This document shows, one piece after another, positions 24,701-35,900 of a stretch of DNA of 64,000 bases (positions are counted from its first letter, which is position 1; every line of letters starts with the position of its first letter). The DNA comes from Apostichopus japonicus (lineage: Eukaryota > Echinodermata > Holothuroidea > Aspidochirotida > Stichopodidae): positions 9,109,001 through 9,173,000 of the forward strand of contig NC_092561.1 of assembly GCF_037975245.1 (NCBI RefSeq). The letters run 5' to 3'. Below the pieces are notes generated by a model, which worked only from the letters and a program-made list of their open reading frames with translations, made no database searches and was not told where the DNA came from. Made by a program: the position numbers and the translations under genes.

Positions 24701-24731
24701 AAGCATCTTTCCCAGGTATCTTATCAGCCAT
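15515..24731 (-). CDS. TCP11L1: TCP11L1 homologue, T-complex protein 11-like 1 (spliced, nine coding exons)
   Basis: Joining nine exons, 24731-24542, 23951-23819, 23467-23347, 22467-22247, 21320-21184, 20734-20433, 19501-19326, 16876-16710 and 15723-15515, gives one open frame of 551 residues plus a stop. All junctions are GT-AG and all phases agree. The product matches the Tcp11 (SOK1-like) family along its length. Recognisable blocks are [93 protein letters not shown] and a C-terminal [17 protein letters not shown]. Vertebrate TCP11L1 is about 509 aa; the extra length lies in the N-terminal charged region and a Ser/Ala/Glu-rich insert in exon 6. Molecular function is poorly known; TCP11 itself is linked to cAMP/PKA signalling in sperm (family knowledge). 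The start ATG at 24731 follows an in-frame TGA two codons upstream and a good acceptor at 24745-24746, so at least one upstream non-coding exon is expected. Family assignment is firm; the choice of TCP11L1 over TCP11 or TCP11L2 rests on overall resemblance. Confidence 0.93.
16710..16876 (-). CDS. TCP11L1: TCP11L1 coding exon 8
   Basis: Phase 2 in, phase 1 out. It encodes [20 protein letters not shown] and ends [11 protein letters not shown]. The acceptor is ttgacccacag and the donor gtaagc. Reading past the donor stops soon after, so the splice is needed to reach the next conserved block. Confidence 0.9.
17048..17076. repeat. 29-bp perfect palindrome
   Basis: atggatggtccaag, one c, then cttggaccatccat: 14 perfect pairs with a one-base centre, in TCP11L1 intron 7. 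Confidence 0.8.
17516..18120 (+). mobile_element. ~605-bp non-autonomous DNA element, TIR AAGGTGACCA
   Basis: It starts aaggtgaccatattttcctg and ends gggatgtctggtcacctt, so the terminal 10 bp are inverted repeats and cggga/tcccg stretches follow on each side. It has no coding capacity. It lies in TCP11L1 intron 7 and shares its left 200 bp with the copy at 1-161. Confidence 0.7.
18241..19326 (-). repeat. minisatellite, ~121-bp unit carrying copies of TCP11L1 exon 7 end and donor
   Basis: The marker gtgattgaacatacc starts at 18346, 18469, 18592, 18710, 18833, 18943, 19088, 19196 and 19313 (one base shorter in the last), so spacing is 108-145 and mostly 118-123. Each unit has a C/T-rich block (on the plus strand) and then ttacatct.caac.atcaca followed by ctgatggcat. 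On the coding strand that is the end of exon 7 (YAISVIV.DVR) followed by its gtatgt donor. The array lies in intron 7 and abuts the true exon at 19326. Copies lack a pyrimidine tract before the exon piece, so they duplicate the donor but not an acceptor. Confidence 0.9.
19326..19501 (-). CDS. TCP11L1: TCP11L1 coding exon 7 (its 3' border is the source of a minisatellite)
   Basis: Phase 0 in, phase 2 out. It encodes [19 protein letters not shown] and ends [11 protein letters not shown] plus two bases of an Arg codon. The donor is gtatgt. The last ~32 bases of the exon together with the donor are repeated about nine times in the next intron (18241-19326). Confidence 0.92.
20433..20734 (-). CDS. 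TCP11L1: TCP11L1 coding exon 6, with Ser/Ala/Glu-rich insert
   Basis: Phase 1 in, phase 0 out, 302 bp. It begins [20 protein letters not shown] and ends [21 protein letters not shown]. Between them lie about 45 residues of low complexity (Ser, Thr, Ala, Lys, Glu, Asp) where vertebrate proteins have a shorter, poorly conserved loop. The acceptor is ttctctatgcag and the donor gtaaat. Confidence 0.88.
21184..21320 (-). CDS. TCP11L1: TCP11L1 coding exon 5
   Basis: Phase 2 in, phase 1 out. It encodes [20 protein letters not shown] then [20 protein letters not shown], the most diagnostic stretch of the family. The donor is gtataa. The acceptor tract contains a run of C just before ttgaag. Confidence 0.92.
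21758..21957. mobile_element. ~200-bp MITE, TIR CAGTTGGGA, copy 2 (TCP11L1 intron 4)
   Basis: Ends cagttgggacaagg and cattgtcccaacctag. Internal ttcatgtcccgctttcaaag and gtattagcattagaacattg match copy 1. It produces a spurious 105-codon open frame. Confidence 0.7.
22247..22467 (-). CDS. TCP11L1: TCP11L1 coding exon 4
   Basis: Phase 0 in, phase 2 out. It contains the [29 protein letters not shown] and [20 protein letters not shown] blocks typical of the Tcp11 domain. The acceptor is tttcatcttag and the donor gtgaac. Confidence 0.93.
23347..23467 (-). CDS. TCP11L1: TCP11L1 coding exon 3
   Basis: Phase 2 in, phase 0 out. It encodes [20 protein letters not shown] followed by [20 protein letters not shown]. 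This is one of the best conserved blocks of the family (HKAFWD...L..DPP.Y..A..L..E.KE). The acceptor is cccttccag. Confidence 0.92.
23819..23951 (-). CDS. TCP11L1: TCP11L1 coding exon 2
   Basis: Phase 1 in, phase 2 out. It encodes [20 protein letters not shown] and [17 protein letters not shown], the start of the conserved Tcp11 domain (compare the SP.KF.S.EEL...LAHEI pattern of vertebrate TCP11L1). The acceptor is ccttacag and the donor gtaagt. Confidence 0.88.
24542..24731 (-). CDS. TCP11L1: TCP11L1 coding exon 1
   Basis: This exon encodes residues 1-63, starting [12 protein letters not shown]. It is a low-complexity, charged leader rich in Glu, Ser and Lys, followed by a Ser/Pro stretch. 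The donor is at 24541-24540, phase 1. The exon begins in the 5' UTR at 24744, after the acceptor cattacgcag. The leader is not conserved in the family and is probably disordered. Confidence 0.85.
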
Positions 24732-25136
24732 TTTTCAAACTGCACTGCGTAATGAAAAGCAGGATGATGGAATATGTGTATAACCGTTGCTTTTTTGCAA
24801 TACATTTAATACAAGTACAAACCGGCTAAAGTGATTCATAAAGTTTGTCTGTCAGATGTTAAGTATCACACATGTACCTTGATTTATAACAATCTGAAAA
24901 ACAAACATTTAACAATTGAAAACCAGAAAGCCAGTTGGCTTAGTGAATGCCCCATTTTGCAGAAGAACAATAAAAACTGCCAAACTGTAAACAAGATTTT
25001 AAATGTGTTGACCATTACTGACTTCAAGTGATCAGCAAGGTACTTGCACAAATGCTAGCTTACCTTTCAAGTACAAAGTTCATCCAAGCTTTATCGGCAG
25101 TTCCCATGCTAACAAGGTTATCAATTTTTACTTCTG

Positions 25137-25410
25137 TTGACTTAAATAACCTTTGACCTCTTTGATTCTTGTATGCATCAAGAGGAATCTACATAACAAG
25201 TATGAACTGTGCACATTCAAACTGCAATTTTTAAGATATCATATTTACGCTGTTTTAGACATTAACTGCTGTTGATCTCAGATGACCTTTGACCTCTCCT
25301 AACTACAATAGGGTTGTTGTACTCACAAAACAATCAACACATTAAGTATGAAGTTCAACCAAGATATACTATTTTACGCATGCCACCACCATCACATAGA
25401 TTCCTTTGGC
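25137..25410 (+). repeat. second copy of the tgacctttgacctc repeat
   Basis: It contains aacctttgacctctttgatt, gatgacctttgacctctcct, aagttcaaccaagatatact and ccaccaccatcacatagatt. It lies upstream (5') of TCP11L1. Confidence 0.6.
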
Positions 25411-26734
25411 ATTTGGCAACGAATCAATAAAAGTTAATGTTACAGTAAAAATTTAAAATAAAAAGAAATAAGAAGTTTCAAGTTTATGCTGAGATCAAGC
25501 TATGATATAGCTGCAATATTACCTCTAGAAACAGCCCAACATAAGGGCAGGAAGGGTCTGGAAGAACAAGTTTACTCAGAGTGCCAAGGTTTCTGATTAA
25601 TGATGTCTTGATTGCAATTGATTGGGTCAAACAGTATGATATAAAATGTTTAAGTTATATACTTCTTTAAAGTGGGCTGGGAGAATATATAGAATAGTCA
25701 CAGTGACAAGACAGTACCAAAATTAACAAACTTATTTATCAAAGCCAGTCTAATGATATTAGGGAGACAGCCTGATTACTAAATGTATTACTAAATAAAT
25801 TTTTGTAAGAACGACACATATAATGCAGAACATTGGAATCTGGAGTCGGAGTCACGGTGGTGAATGTTCCTTATTTTCCTTTATTGATGTAGACGGAGAT
25901 ATTGCGGGAAGGATAGGATGTATTACTTCATAAATAAGTTTGAGATTGACACATATTATTGCAGAAGCTTGACACCTTGACAAATAGATTGTTTTTTTCT
26001 ATTGGAGTAACATTGGAGAAGTTAAACAACTTTACTGCAACCAAAAGCAAGACCTTCTAAAAGGTGAGGTTTCCTATAATTGCACCCAAAAGGGGTTCAT
26101 ATTTTTAACTTTGAACATCACCACTGATGCTGTTATTTGGATGTTAAAGCAATCCCAGAAAAGAATGGCAGTCTTTTCCCAAGACTGACAGGGCGTTGTG
26201 CTTTTAAAATTTTAGTCTAGGCATATCGGTTAGTGTTATGAAACTTGTGAGAAGTTTGAAAAGTTCCAACTTGTTTTTAAATTAAGATTGAACACACACA
26301 CAAAAATATTTAGAGGATGATGGTTCATGATGTGTGTTACTTATTGCACTAATTTAAATGCTGTTGCCTCCATAAATACGTTACAACTTCCCAGACGCCA
26401 TTACGTACTGCAACTGAGGCCTAGATCAACATTCGCGTAACTAATACCAATGGGCCTACAGTAGTAATAACTTCATAATCACGGTGTACCTGTTAGTTGC
26501 TACTTGAAAATACAGATATATCAATATATAGGCCTGTAAAATGGTTGATCGTCGACATTTCGCATTTACCTTTTGCTGTAGCAAACCAACACTTTCAGAG
26601 GTGCCTTTTGAGCAGCAGGGAAAACTCTGGTTTCCGTGACACCAAAGGACACAACTTCGTACTGAGATTTGTAAACTGTAATTTCTAAACAGTATACTGG
26701 AAGATAATGTAACTTGCGTATACAGGTACCGCTT

Positions 26735-26782
26735 GACAAAGCGTCCCCTTGCGCTTTGTCTAGACCGGAAGAATGCTTCCGG
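26735..26782. promoter_or_regulatory. paired hairpins with ETS-like CCGGAAG cores, candidate upstream promoter
   Basis: gacaaagcg (26735-26743) pairs perfectly with cgctttgtc (26752-26760). Five bases later ccggaag (26765-26771) pairs with cttccgg (26776-26782). CCGGAAG is the ETS/GABP core, and the site lies in an unusually GC-rich patch between the two divergent genes. Promoter role is inferred. Confidence 0.35.
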
Positions 26783-28910
26783 AACCGAGAAGAGACGACA
26801 GCGTCGGACAAAAGGTCTAGGCCTAGAAGACAATATCGATATAATATGTTGGATAATGTTGATAAGCATTATAAAGAATTACGATACCGCTGGCTAAACT
26901 AAACATTATCTAGGCGGGCGCCTCAAAATAATAATAGTAATAGAAGATAAAGTAGGTAAACAAACTAGAAGTATTTTGATGAACATAATGAACAAATATA
27001 CATTTGGTTGATTATCGGGCCGTACCATTTTCCAGTGATTTGCTCAAACATAACTGCATGCTACAATTGTACAGGCAGTTCAAAGGTAAATTCATTTCTG
27101 AATGTAACAGAGGAATGCCTGGTGAGAATTTTCTTACATTTCCTACGTATATTGTCTTCATAAAATATTCGTTTGAAGTGAATACGTTTCATTGCGCCAA
27201 ACGTGAATTTGAAGCAAGCAAATTTGGTTCCATAGATGTAGCCTACTGAATATAAGGACACACATTTTGCCGGTTTTCTTTGTTTTAAACTTTTGTTTCA
27301 AACGGGAGTTGTAAGCTGCCAACAATGAACATGATACATTCACTCTTACGTAAAATAACCTGGATTCACATTATGAAAAAAAAACACTCTGTGTATTTGC
27401 ACATATATTTTTAAAACTGAACTTCTAATCTTAATATTAAATTTATTTCAAATCAAAGCTTTCATCATTCTTTTTCTCTCTCTCTTTTTAAAATCTCGCC
27501 TTCCTATCTAAAAGGTCTTTTTCCTTCTGGACTTTCGAATTTTACGTCGAATTAAATTGAATTTCTCAAAATGTCCACTATTTAAACACAAAATTTACTT
27601 TTCATTTAAATTTCTCCGAGCCGTATAAAAATATTGGAAGCTTTGTTCATAAGAAGTCGAAATTATCATACAAAAAGTTGAAATTGTGAGGAACTGAGGT
27701 CGATATAAAATGTCAACCTTACATTTTAACACCGAAAAAATAAGAGGAAGTATAAGTACAAACAGCCAAACTTATGTGTAAGTAGTGGAAATTTTGATTA
27801 GATAAAAAGAAGTTAGAAAATTCAAGAACGTGGTAGAACTTTTTTCGATTTAAAAGTTGAAGTTTGGCGTTTGTATATCGATCTTAAATTTTCTCAAAAT
27901 GCAAAAAACAAAGCGTATACATACCAGAGCCGTGTAATTTCTCCTTCTGACATGTATTTGTGAGCTCCCAAATCGCTACAAAGCTGGTTCCTGGGGGACC
28001 TGCGCACTCTCATGCAGGCAATAACAGTGTAGCCTACTGCAAATTGCCGCTCAGTTTGTTGGTTTCGAAATGTTGCTCAACTATTGTCACTGTGCAGTCG
28101 GTCGCAAAAGAGTCTCGAAATCTTGAAATTGGTGAATGTGCGACCCTGGTTATATGAAGTACAGTTTTATCAATATTTTTAATTTAAATTTAAAATTGCT
28201 TAAATTGAAACTTTCCTCGTGAAATCTTCCAGTGATGTGCAATTTACACAGGTGCGGCCGTTTGCGCTTCATATATGTGTGTGCCAAAAATTGTTTGCCC
28301 TCCCAATTGTAGGGCGTATGAGGCGGGGGCTGGGGGGGGGGGCTGCAGCCCCCAACCAAATATATTTGAAAAATTCGGGCAATATGCTAGAATTTTTCGG
28401 GCACCTACTGAAAGAAATCTTATTTGCAATGTGTTTTGCAATGGTTAAACTTATTATTATTATCATTTTTACTGTACCGACTTCCCCAATAAATCTTACC
28501 AATATGGAAGGGTAATAACACGACAATTACGATTGCATGTTATTGCCATGCGATATTATAACCGATTCATGCCTATATGATATGCACATTAACATGTTGA
28601 ACGCGCGAAAAATGTTGATTATATTTTCCGGCAAGTCATTACAGCCCCCCCCCCAATCAAATTGGTCTCCTACGCCTATGTACTACCCCCCCCCCCCCTC
28701 CCGCTCCCACCCTCACACACACTTTGGGATTTCTGGTGTCGCCACTGGGTGGAGGCAGCTGTATGAAGAAAAAAATATATAATTTTATTGCCTGGCACGT
28801 GTTTTTACAATCGTTAATGCAATCGTTTATATTTAACTACCGAGTATCCCATGTAACCACTTTTTTGTGGTGAAAGGAAGCTTTTCTCTCATAAAATCTT
28901 ATATTAGATT

Positions 28911-28966
28911 AAACCCCTTTCAATATCATTTTCCAGACGGATTCTCCTATTTATTGAAAGGGGTTT
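28911..28966. repeat. 15-bp perfect inverted repeat
   Basis: aaacccctttcaata (28911-28925) and tattgaaaggggttt (28952-28966) are exact reverse complements around a 26-base spacer. No gene is adjacent; it could be a short element or an RNA hairpin. Confidence 0.6.
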
Positions 28967-31900
28967 TATTGCAATAAACATGTTTCGTCGTTCTCAATTG
29001 ATTTTGTGGGACGACACTTCACAGTTGAATAGGTCATGGAAGTAACTGTTTTGTCGGTCTTATATTATACTGAAAACTACTTTCTTACAGTAAAGTATCA
29101 TGAAAAACCCATCCGGGTAATTGTTTTTTGATCCTTCATTTGACCCTTTATTTCTAGTTTGATATTTTTAAATTAACAAGATAGACTGAAGTCATTTTGG
29201 AAAATCATTTTCTATCTCATAGGACTATATCAAAGACTATTTGAATATATATTCCCCTTTAGATAATGCACGGATCCAGTCTCATAGTTACCGAACGCTA
29301 CTGCATGAGTGGAATTTGGCAACTTTAAGAATTTACGTGGTTCCTATTTTGTCTCAAACTTGAAGTTGTACGAAAGAAAATGGATAACACTTTACAACTT
29401 GTTTGACTCGCATGTATTTATCACTCTTGTGGACGGTAAACTCATCAAAATTAATTGATAGATGTAGCCTAGGCCTGCGGAGATTTACATTGGCTAGCCA
29501 TAAACAATGTAAACAGGCTATAGTATACAGCCTAGGCCTAGGCCTGACAGACTAGGTGTAGACACCCACCCACCGTACCTAGGCCTAGAGATCAGAATAG
29601 ATCTGTACAATCAATGGTAAACAGTAACTTAGGATAATGAATAACTTAAATAAATGTGATAGTTAAGGCTTCATAATTGACGGACCTTCGTCATTGATGC
29701 ACCTTCAACGATACAGCAGGCAACCTAAAATTTTGCAGTCAAGCAGAGTTACATTTTTGATGAGTTTTATTCCATTTCAGGTTTATGCTGATCAAATTGT
29801 GTTTTTATTTAAGCTTTAATCACCCTCACCCCAGTTTTGCAGATTTTGTTGGCATTTGGAAATCTTACTCTCTAAAAATAACCAAAATGACCTCACTATG
29901 ATACCACTACTCTCTGGGACCTGACCTGTCTGAGCTTGGAAAGTTAGAGGCTCAGAGTCAGCGCATAGCAAACAGCATCCAAAGTCAATGGATGTATACT
30001 TAGGATTACGTCTACAGTTACTAATTGGCTTATTAACGTATATGTCAATTTAGGGTATGGAAGAACTTGACACCACAGACGTTTTGTGGTCAAATTCTGC
30101 TCAATTGTACGTTGCACAGGCACAGAACAATAAATATTTTGAGAGTATTACATTTTCTCAGGAACTACACATGAAAATGCCTACAGTTGATAGATTTGGA
30201 TTTTTCGTTGATAGACATCTTTAATCAAATCCTTAGGCTTAAGTGCGTCAATTATGAGCCCACCATGCTACTATAGTAGTAATATTGTAATACTTACTAA
30301 GCTGGCCTAGGCCTAGATATATTGTACCAGTCAGCTACATGACAAACTTAGGTTAGCAGTTTAAAACAATTTCAAGAAAATCCCATGAAATCACAACTAT
30401 TGATGTCATATTTGCAAAAGACGGTTGAAATGATTTTTCTCCAATTTTTTGCAATGACCTTGAGATCTCGGCATCATACACAGTAGATTTAAAGGTTTAG
30501 GCCTAGGCCTACTAAAGTAAGTGCTTTCCCGTAACGACAAAACTTCATTGTGATCTAAGTATCTGGGAAAAAATAAACTTTTTCCTGGCATTTTCATTTT
30601 GAGGATCTTAAGTTCGATGGTGAACTTATGATGGTGGCGACTTAACAACAGTTTGTCAGACTAGGCCTATGCAATGTTTCTTGTTTTCCCCAGGACCTAA
30701 CGATGGGAAGTTATCCATACTGGAGTGTTTGGACTTAAAATCTTTATAAATTTTAAATCCCTCCTGTTATGTTGGAATATAATCAAATCATAAATGAAAT
30801 CACGTAGGATAGCTATAGCCCTAGTTGAAAGGTAACTCAAAACCAATAAAAACAAAAAGCATCGGAGAGATCATCATTATCGCTGTCCTTTCAATTAAAG
30901 ACACATTTCTGCCCTTATCATCACAAAGTTTGGTTTATCATCTTACCCAAGGCTATCTGCCATTTCCACAATCTACACTATTGCAAGCCCTAACAATAAT
31001 GCATACTTTAGGCTAGGCCTAGGTTCTATCTGAATTATTTCTCGTAGTCGGAGGTTATATCTGAGTTCCTTCATTTATTTGTACTGTGAATGAAACTTGG
31101 CAATGGAAAGGCTAAATTTGGGTTTTATGATTTTTATTGATAGTTGTTTTGTACCATTTACAATACATGTATTAATTCTTTCCTTTTCTCCAGAAGCAGG
31201 TTCTAATTTTGATGATTTATCCTGAATCATAACCCAGAGTGATTCTAAATAATGATTTAACGGACAGTCAAAGATGACTGTTCTCAGTCCCCTTGCCAGG
31301 GGCAAGGGATCTTGGGAAGGGGACTTGGAAAGCACACCATCAAAGGTGACTTTTTTTTCTTCTTTTTTCCTTCTTTATTAAATACTTTGAGCTAGTTCCT
31401 TTGACATCAAGTGCTCAGTATTTGCATTTGAACAGCCAATTCCACCAAATAAATAGAGTATAAATATTCAAAATAAGATTTAATTCATCAAACTGTAACA
31501 ACCTCAAGGCTTTGGCTGTCGACATTTGCTAATTAACGATTCCATTCATTTCTCTTACACCCTGTCTCCCACATCAATCCAACAGTTGTGTTGTATTTAT
31601 AAGTGTTATACTCAACTGAATGCAAACTGTACAAAGGAATACTGAAATCAAATGCCAACAAATTGACTTGACTGCTTGAACTGAAACAATGTATTATCCT
31701 ATTAGATCTCTGGACCTTAATTCAGTGAAATATATGGGAGAATTGAAATAATGAGAATTTTCTTAGAAGATTGCTCTGTTGTGAAATACTTTCAGATAGG
31801 GCCATTTGCCCTGAGCTACTTAGAGAAAGAAGTTAAAAGTTTCTGCTTAGATTTGTAGATTAAGGAAACCTCATGATGGAAATGTTTTAAAGTAGCAAAA

Positions 31901-32381
31901 TTAGTAATGGTCAATTTTTGAGAAATTTTTGGTGATTTGGCAGATAATTGTCCTGATAGCTTCAAGCTAGTATTTTGTCAGCAGTTACAAATCTATTCCC
32001 AATCAACTCTTTTAAGTATAGTTTGTAGCAATGTAACAAAGAGGTTAATTCTTTTCCAAAGAGAACAGACCCAATGCGCTGTTCTCATTTAAATAACGTT
32101 TCGTCACACCTTTCAGGATCTATATATAGCTCTTTTGTAACTGTTGCTGATGGCTGCTTCTTTGCATAGCCTAGGCTATGCCTGCTTGTGTACTATAAAT
32201 ACTGGCACAAATACCAGTTTCTGACATTGTATAAATTAAGACTTTTCTTCTCTGCCCACTGAATGAAGATATTGCAATTTAGTTAAATTGAATAGTTTCC
32301 ATTACTTTAATTATCATCTTCTATATATTTTCTCTTCATTTATTTCTTCAGTTTTGTTTGTTTTGTTTTTTCATTTTACAG

Positions 32382-32936
32382 AGAGTTTTCAAACCTGTGC
32401 TAAAACATTACCTAGATGAAGAAAAGGACTTTCTAGATAAATCGGTCGCAAACCCAATCAGGGTCAAATCGAGGCTCGGTCACATCAACAGCATAGTACA
32501 GGAGGTGTCGAAAATTAAGACCAAGACCTCCCAGGATGTACCTCCTGCCACCTTCGCCAAGTACCTACATTCGAAAGCTCCTAGCACGGAGCTCTCGAGA
32601 CCGAAGACGTCAAAGTCTCAACGCAGGTACCCTAGTAAACCTTCCCAAATCCTTTACAACCCAACAAGGCACATAAGAGTCAAAAGTGCCCCTATGAGAT
32701 GCCACGCTGACCTCGACGGGCAGCTGAATTTACCTAAGACTTACTTGACCCGGAAAGGGGCGTTGATGCTCTTCGCCAGTCCAGAGAACCTTGCCTTCTC
32801 CCACGAGAACGATGAAAGATGTTATTTCTACGATCCAGATGATGTAGACACTGCCCAACTTGCCCTCCAAGAGATGCAGACTCTGGATAATTTGACCACG
32901 TCGGTTTTACAGTATGGAAACCAGCAGCAACAGCAG
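32382..32936 (+). CDS. KIAA2012: KIAA2012-like exon A (first recognised exon)
   Basis: A 185-codon open exon after the acceptor ttcattttacag, ending cagcag|gtgaga in phase 0. It holds the best family match, NLPKTYLTRKGALMLF, and ends in a glutamine run. The frame is also open back to an ATG at 32358, but those bases are a pyrimidine tract, so I prefer an upstream first exon that I could not find. A TATA-like tatatatagc at 32121 is upstream if 32358 is the true start. Confidence 0.85.
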
Positions 32937-35900
32937 GTGAGAGAGTTAATTGTGTACAAGTCTGAGTGTTAACACTGAAGAATCTGAAGATTGTTAAATC
33001 TAGGACTTTTATGGTATATTGAGTAATTAATCCCCCTGGATATTCAAAATGGGGGCCAGAATATTTGGAAGGAAAAAAGAAATTGTTAAAATTTGTAGCA
33101 AAATAAAAAAATTAAATTGTTGAGGAAAGTTTGAACTTTACTTTCAATAGTTGCAAAATATAACTCCGTTTTTGCAACTAAGATCCGTTAAATCATAAGA
33201 CAATTTCACAAAGGGGAGGGGACACTTTCTCGTGGTAGACCTCATAATCTCCAGGCCAAACAACATTGGCCAGCCACTGCAGGGTCAACAAGACAGGGAA
33301 GGTGAAAATTGTGGGTCACAATGCAGAAACGTTTGAAAAATGCCAGGGGATTGTAAATGACTTTACAGGTCATATTAATGGCTTCACCATTTTAAGATCC
33401 GACTTAGTCGTTTGCGTAATTGGCTCACCAAATGTCATTTATCAATTTATTCCACAGATTTTCAGTAAACTGGCTAGTGCCGGTAGACTTGGTAAAACAG
33501 GTATTACATACGCTCCCTACAATAAAGAAGAAGCTGTGGACTTCAGAACTCAACCGGGCGGTGACTTTTTCTTTTATCTGCGGGACGTTCAGGCCAAAGC
33601 ATCGTAAGTAGTTTAGTTTATACTCTGCCGGAATTGACGATGGATGCGGTACAATTTGAAGTTGAGGGTTCAGTTATAGTCACCATTTAGTAATATTGTC
33701 ATTGTCAAAATCGGAAGTAAATTATACCGTGGGGTACTATAACACTCGGCATTGAAGGCTGTCAGTATTACTTTCAATATTTTACAAGCTAAAATATTAG
33801 AAAAATTTTCAAAACCTTACAATAATTACCTTTCCTGAAAGACCTTGCGATATACCATTCACATTTGGTGCGTACAGGGTATAAAGTTATCCAGTTCACA
33901 TAGCAAAATACTATGCAAAATGTGCAAATTGCCATGTACAGGTGCAAACATGTATAACAGTGTTTGTACAAAGGTATCATAGTGTTTTGTAAGGAAAGCC
34001 TTCAAAAGTGCTATACAAAATTTGTGCACTGAATTATTCCCTGCATATACATTTTACAATCAAATATCTCAATGTGACATGTAGCTTTCAGAGTAGTAGT
34101 AAAATGCCTTTTGATCATAGGTGACCATCTAGCATATTGGAGGCTGTATACTCTTGACTCGTAAAACAAGACAAGATGCAGTGTGTACATTCCCTTGTCA
34201 GAGGTGTCAGTCATATCGCTCAAAATAATTAAAGGAAAATTGTGTCTCTTAAAGCACTGGATATGAGAGCGTGGTGGCCAATTGGCTAAGGCGTCGGACT
34301 CGTGATCCAAGGATTGCTGGTTCGATTCCTGCCTAGTTCATTACGTTGTGTCCTTGGGCAAGATGCTTTATCTCACTTGCCTCTCTCCACCCAAGGGTTA
34401 AATGGGTACCTGTGAGGTAACTTGTCATTGGGCGCAGTAACTGCTGCCGACTGGAGGGATTGTCTCTGGGACAAGTTATCATTGACCCGGTGTAATATAA
34501 CGTCTGTAAAGTGCTTTGAGACCTATCGCTGGTATAAAGCGCTATATAAAAATCAAACATTATTATTTATATGCCATGGTTGTATCTGTAAACATGCAGT
34601 GCATGCTTTACACGCCAAGTTTTGATACCAAATAAAATATGTTTTCTTTAATTTTGAGTAAATTCTCCACAGACCGAAGAAAGGTATCTTTCAGTTGGAT
34701 GTCTAATGTTGAAAACAATCAAATATCTGATGAAAAGAATCCAAATAGAAAAGAAACGGATATTTTTTGACAAACATGCTTGGCAAATTTTGCTTATTCA
34801 GTAGTTTGCTCACTGTATAATATTCGATTTCTCGATAGCATCATTTTTATATCACTACAAATGCTGCATGCAGAGCCAGACAGTAAATGTGCTAACTTGC
34901 TTTCCAAGTTTGTTTTAGTCTTTGTATTCTTTGCTCATATCTCACAGTTACAGAAATCTGGTCCGTTCGCCTTCGTATCACTCGCTGAATTCCGAAGAAG
35001 CCACCGAAGATTTGACCTCCGCTCTCAGAACCCTGGATGATGAGTTCACAGAATCTCGCAGCATGATAGGAGAGAGCACGTTGTGTGATTTCAGCACCGT
35101 GGGCGAGAGTACCAGGGACTGGCTGAAGAGTTCCGTCAGCGGTCACAGAGTGTCGCAGGTCACGTGTGCCACCCCCGCTTCGGCCTCGGGGGACGCAGCA
35201 AGTATGGACTATAGGGCCAACAGACCGAATACTGGCAGGTACTTCATTACAAAAAATTACATTCCCACTGAGAGCTATGATTTAAAAACACAAAATAATC
35301 TGAGATCTAAAACTTGTAGGAAGATTTAAAAAAAATTAAAATTCTTCTCAACATGTGATATGAAAGGCGAGGAATCGGCATAACGAATCAGATTCACATG
35401 AAATTATTAAAATCGAATGATGTCAAAGTTTTATAAAAAATCAATGCAAAAATTAAACATAATTAGGTCTCTTTTGCCCCAAACGGCTCTTTTGGAATTG
35501 TCGTTTGCTGTATTTATTGTACAAAAGTAAGTTGGCCTGACGTTTCGATCCGAGCAGGATCTTCTTCAGAGGCTAAATGACAAGTAAAAGTACAGTAACA
35601 GAAGGGACAAAAACATGCACAGAATACAGACAGGTTAATGAGCACGGTGAACACAATGAGATGGATGAAAGGGGATTATGCTGTATTTATTGACATGTAT
35701 TGACATGTATTGACATGTAACAACTTCCATTGGAAGAGATGCACTTCTAAAGTATGGATACTCTTACCATTTCAAGCCTGTAATATTTTACAATGCATTG
35801 CTTCTAATCCTGTCCATAGGTCATTTAGGTCATCCTCGATTGCCAGGACAACCACTCCACTATCATTTAAGGAGATTGCCATGTCCATCAAATCTGCTCC

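Larger units (their letters stand above)
24830..32350. other. intergenic region between the divergent genes
   Basis: Apart from the repeat at 25137, the GC-rich site at 26735 and the inverted repeat at 28911, I see no exon with good family support. First non-coding exons of either gene may be here; for example acacggctctg|gtatgt on the minus strand near 27935 is donor-like. taggcct words cluster at 29470-29600 and 30490-30520. Confidence 0.5.

Noticed and set aside
26456-26869. A 137-codon minus-strand frame upstream of TCP11L1, with an 81-codon frame starting MSDAVVSSRFRKHSSG
   Set aside because: The region may be a promoter or UTR exon, but the frames have no recognised homology and TCP11L1 exon 1 has an in-frame stop just before its ATG.
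34268-34340. A functional tRNA gene
   Set aside because: The tRNA-like head lacks a full acceptor stem and runs straight into a SINE body and tail.
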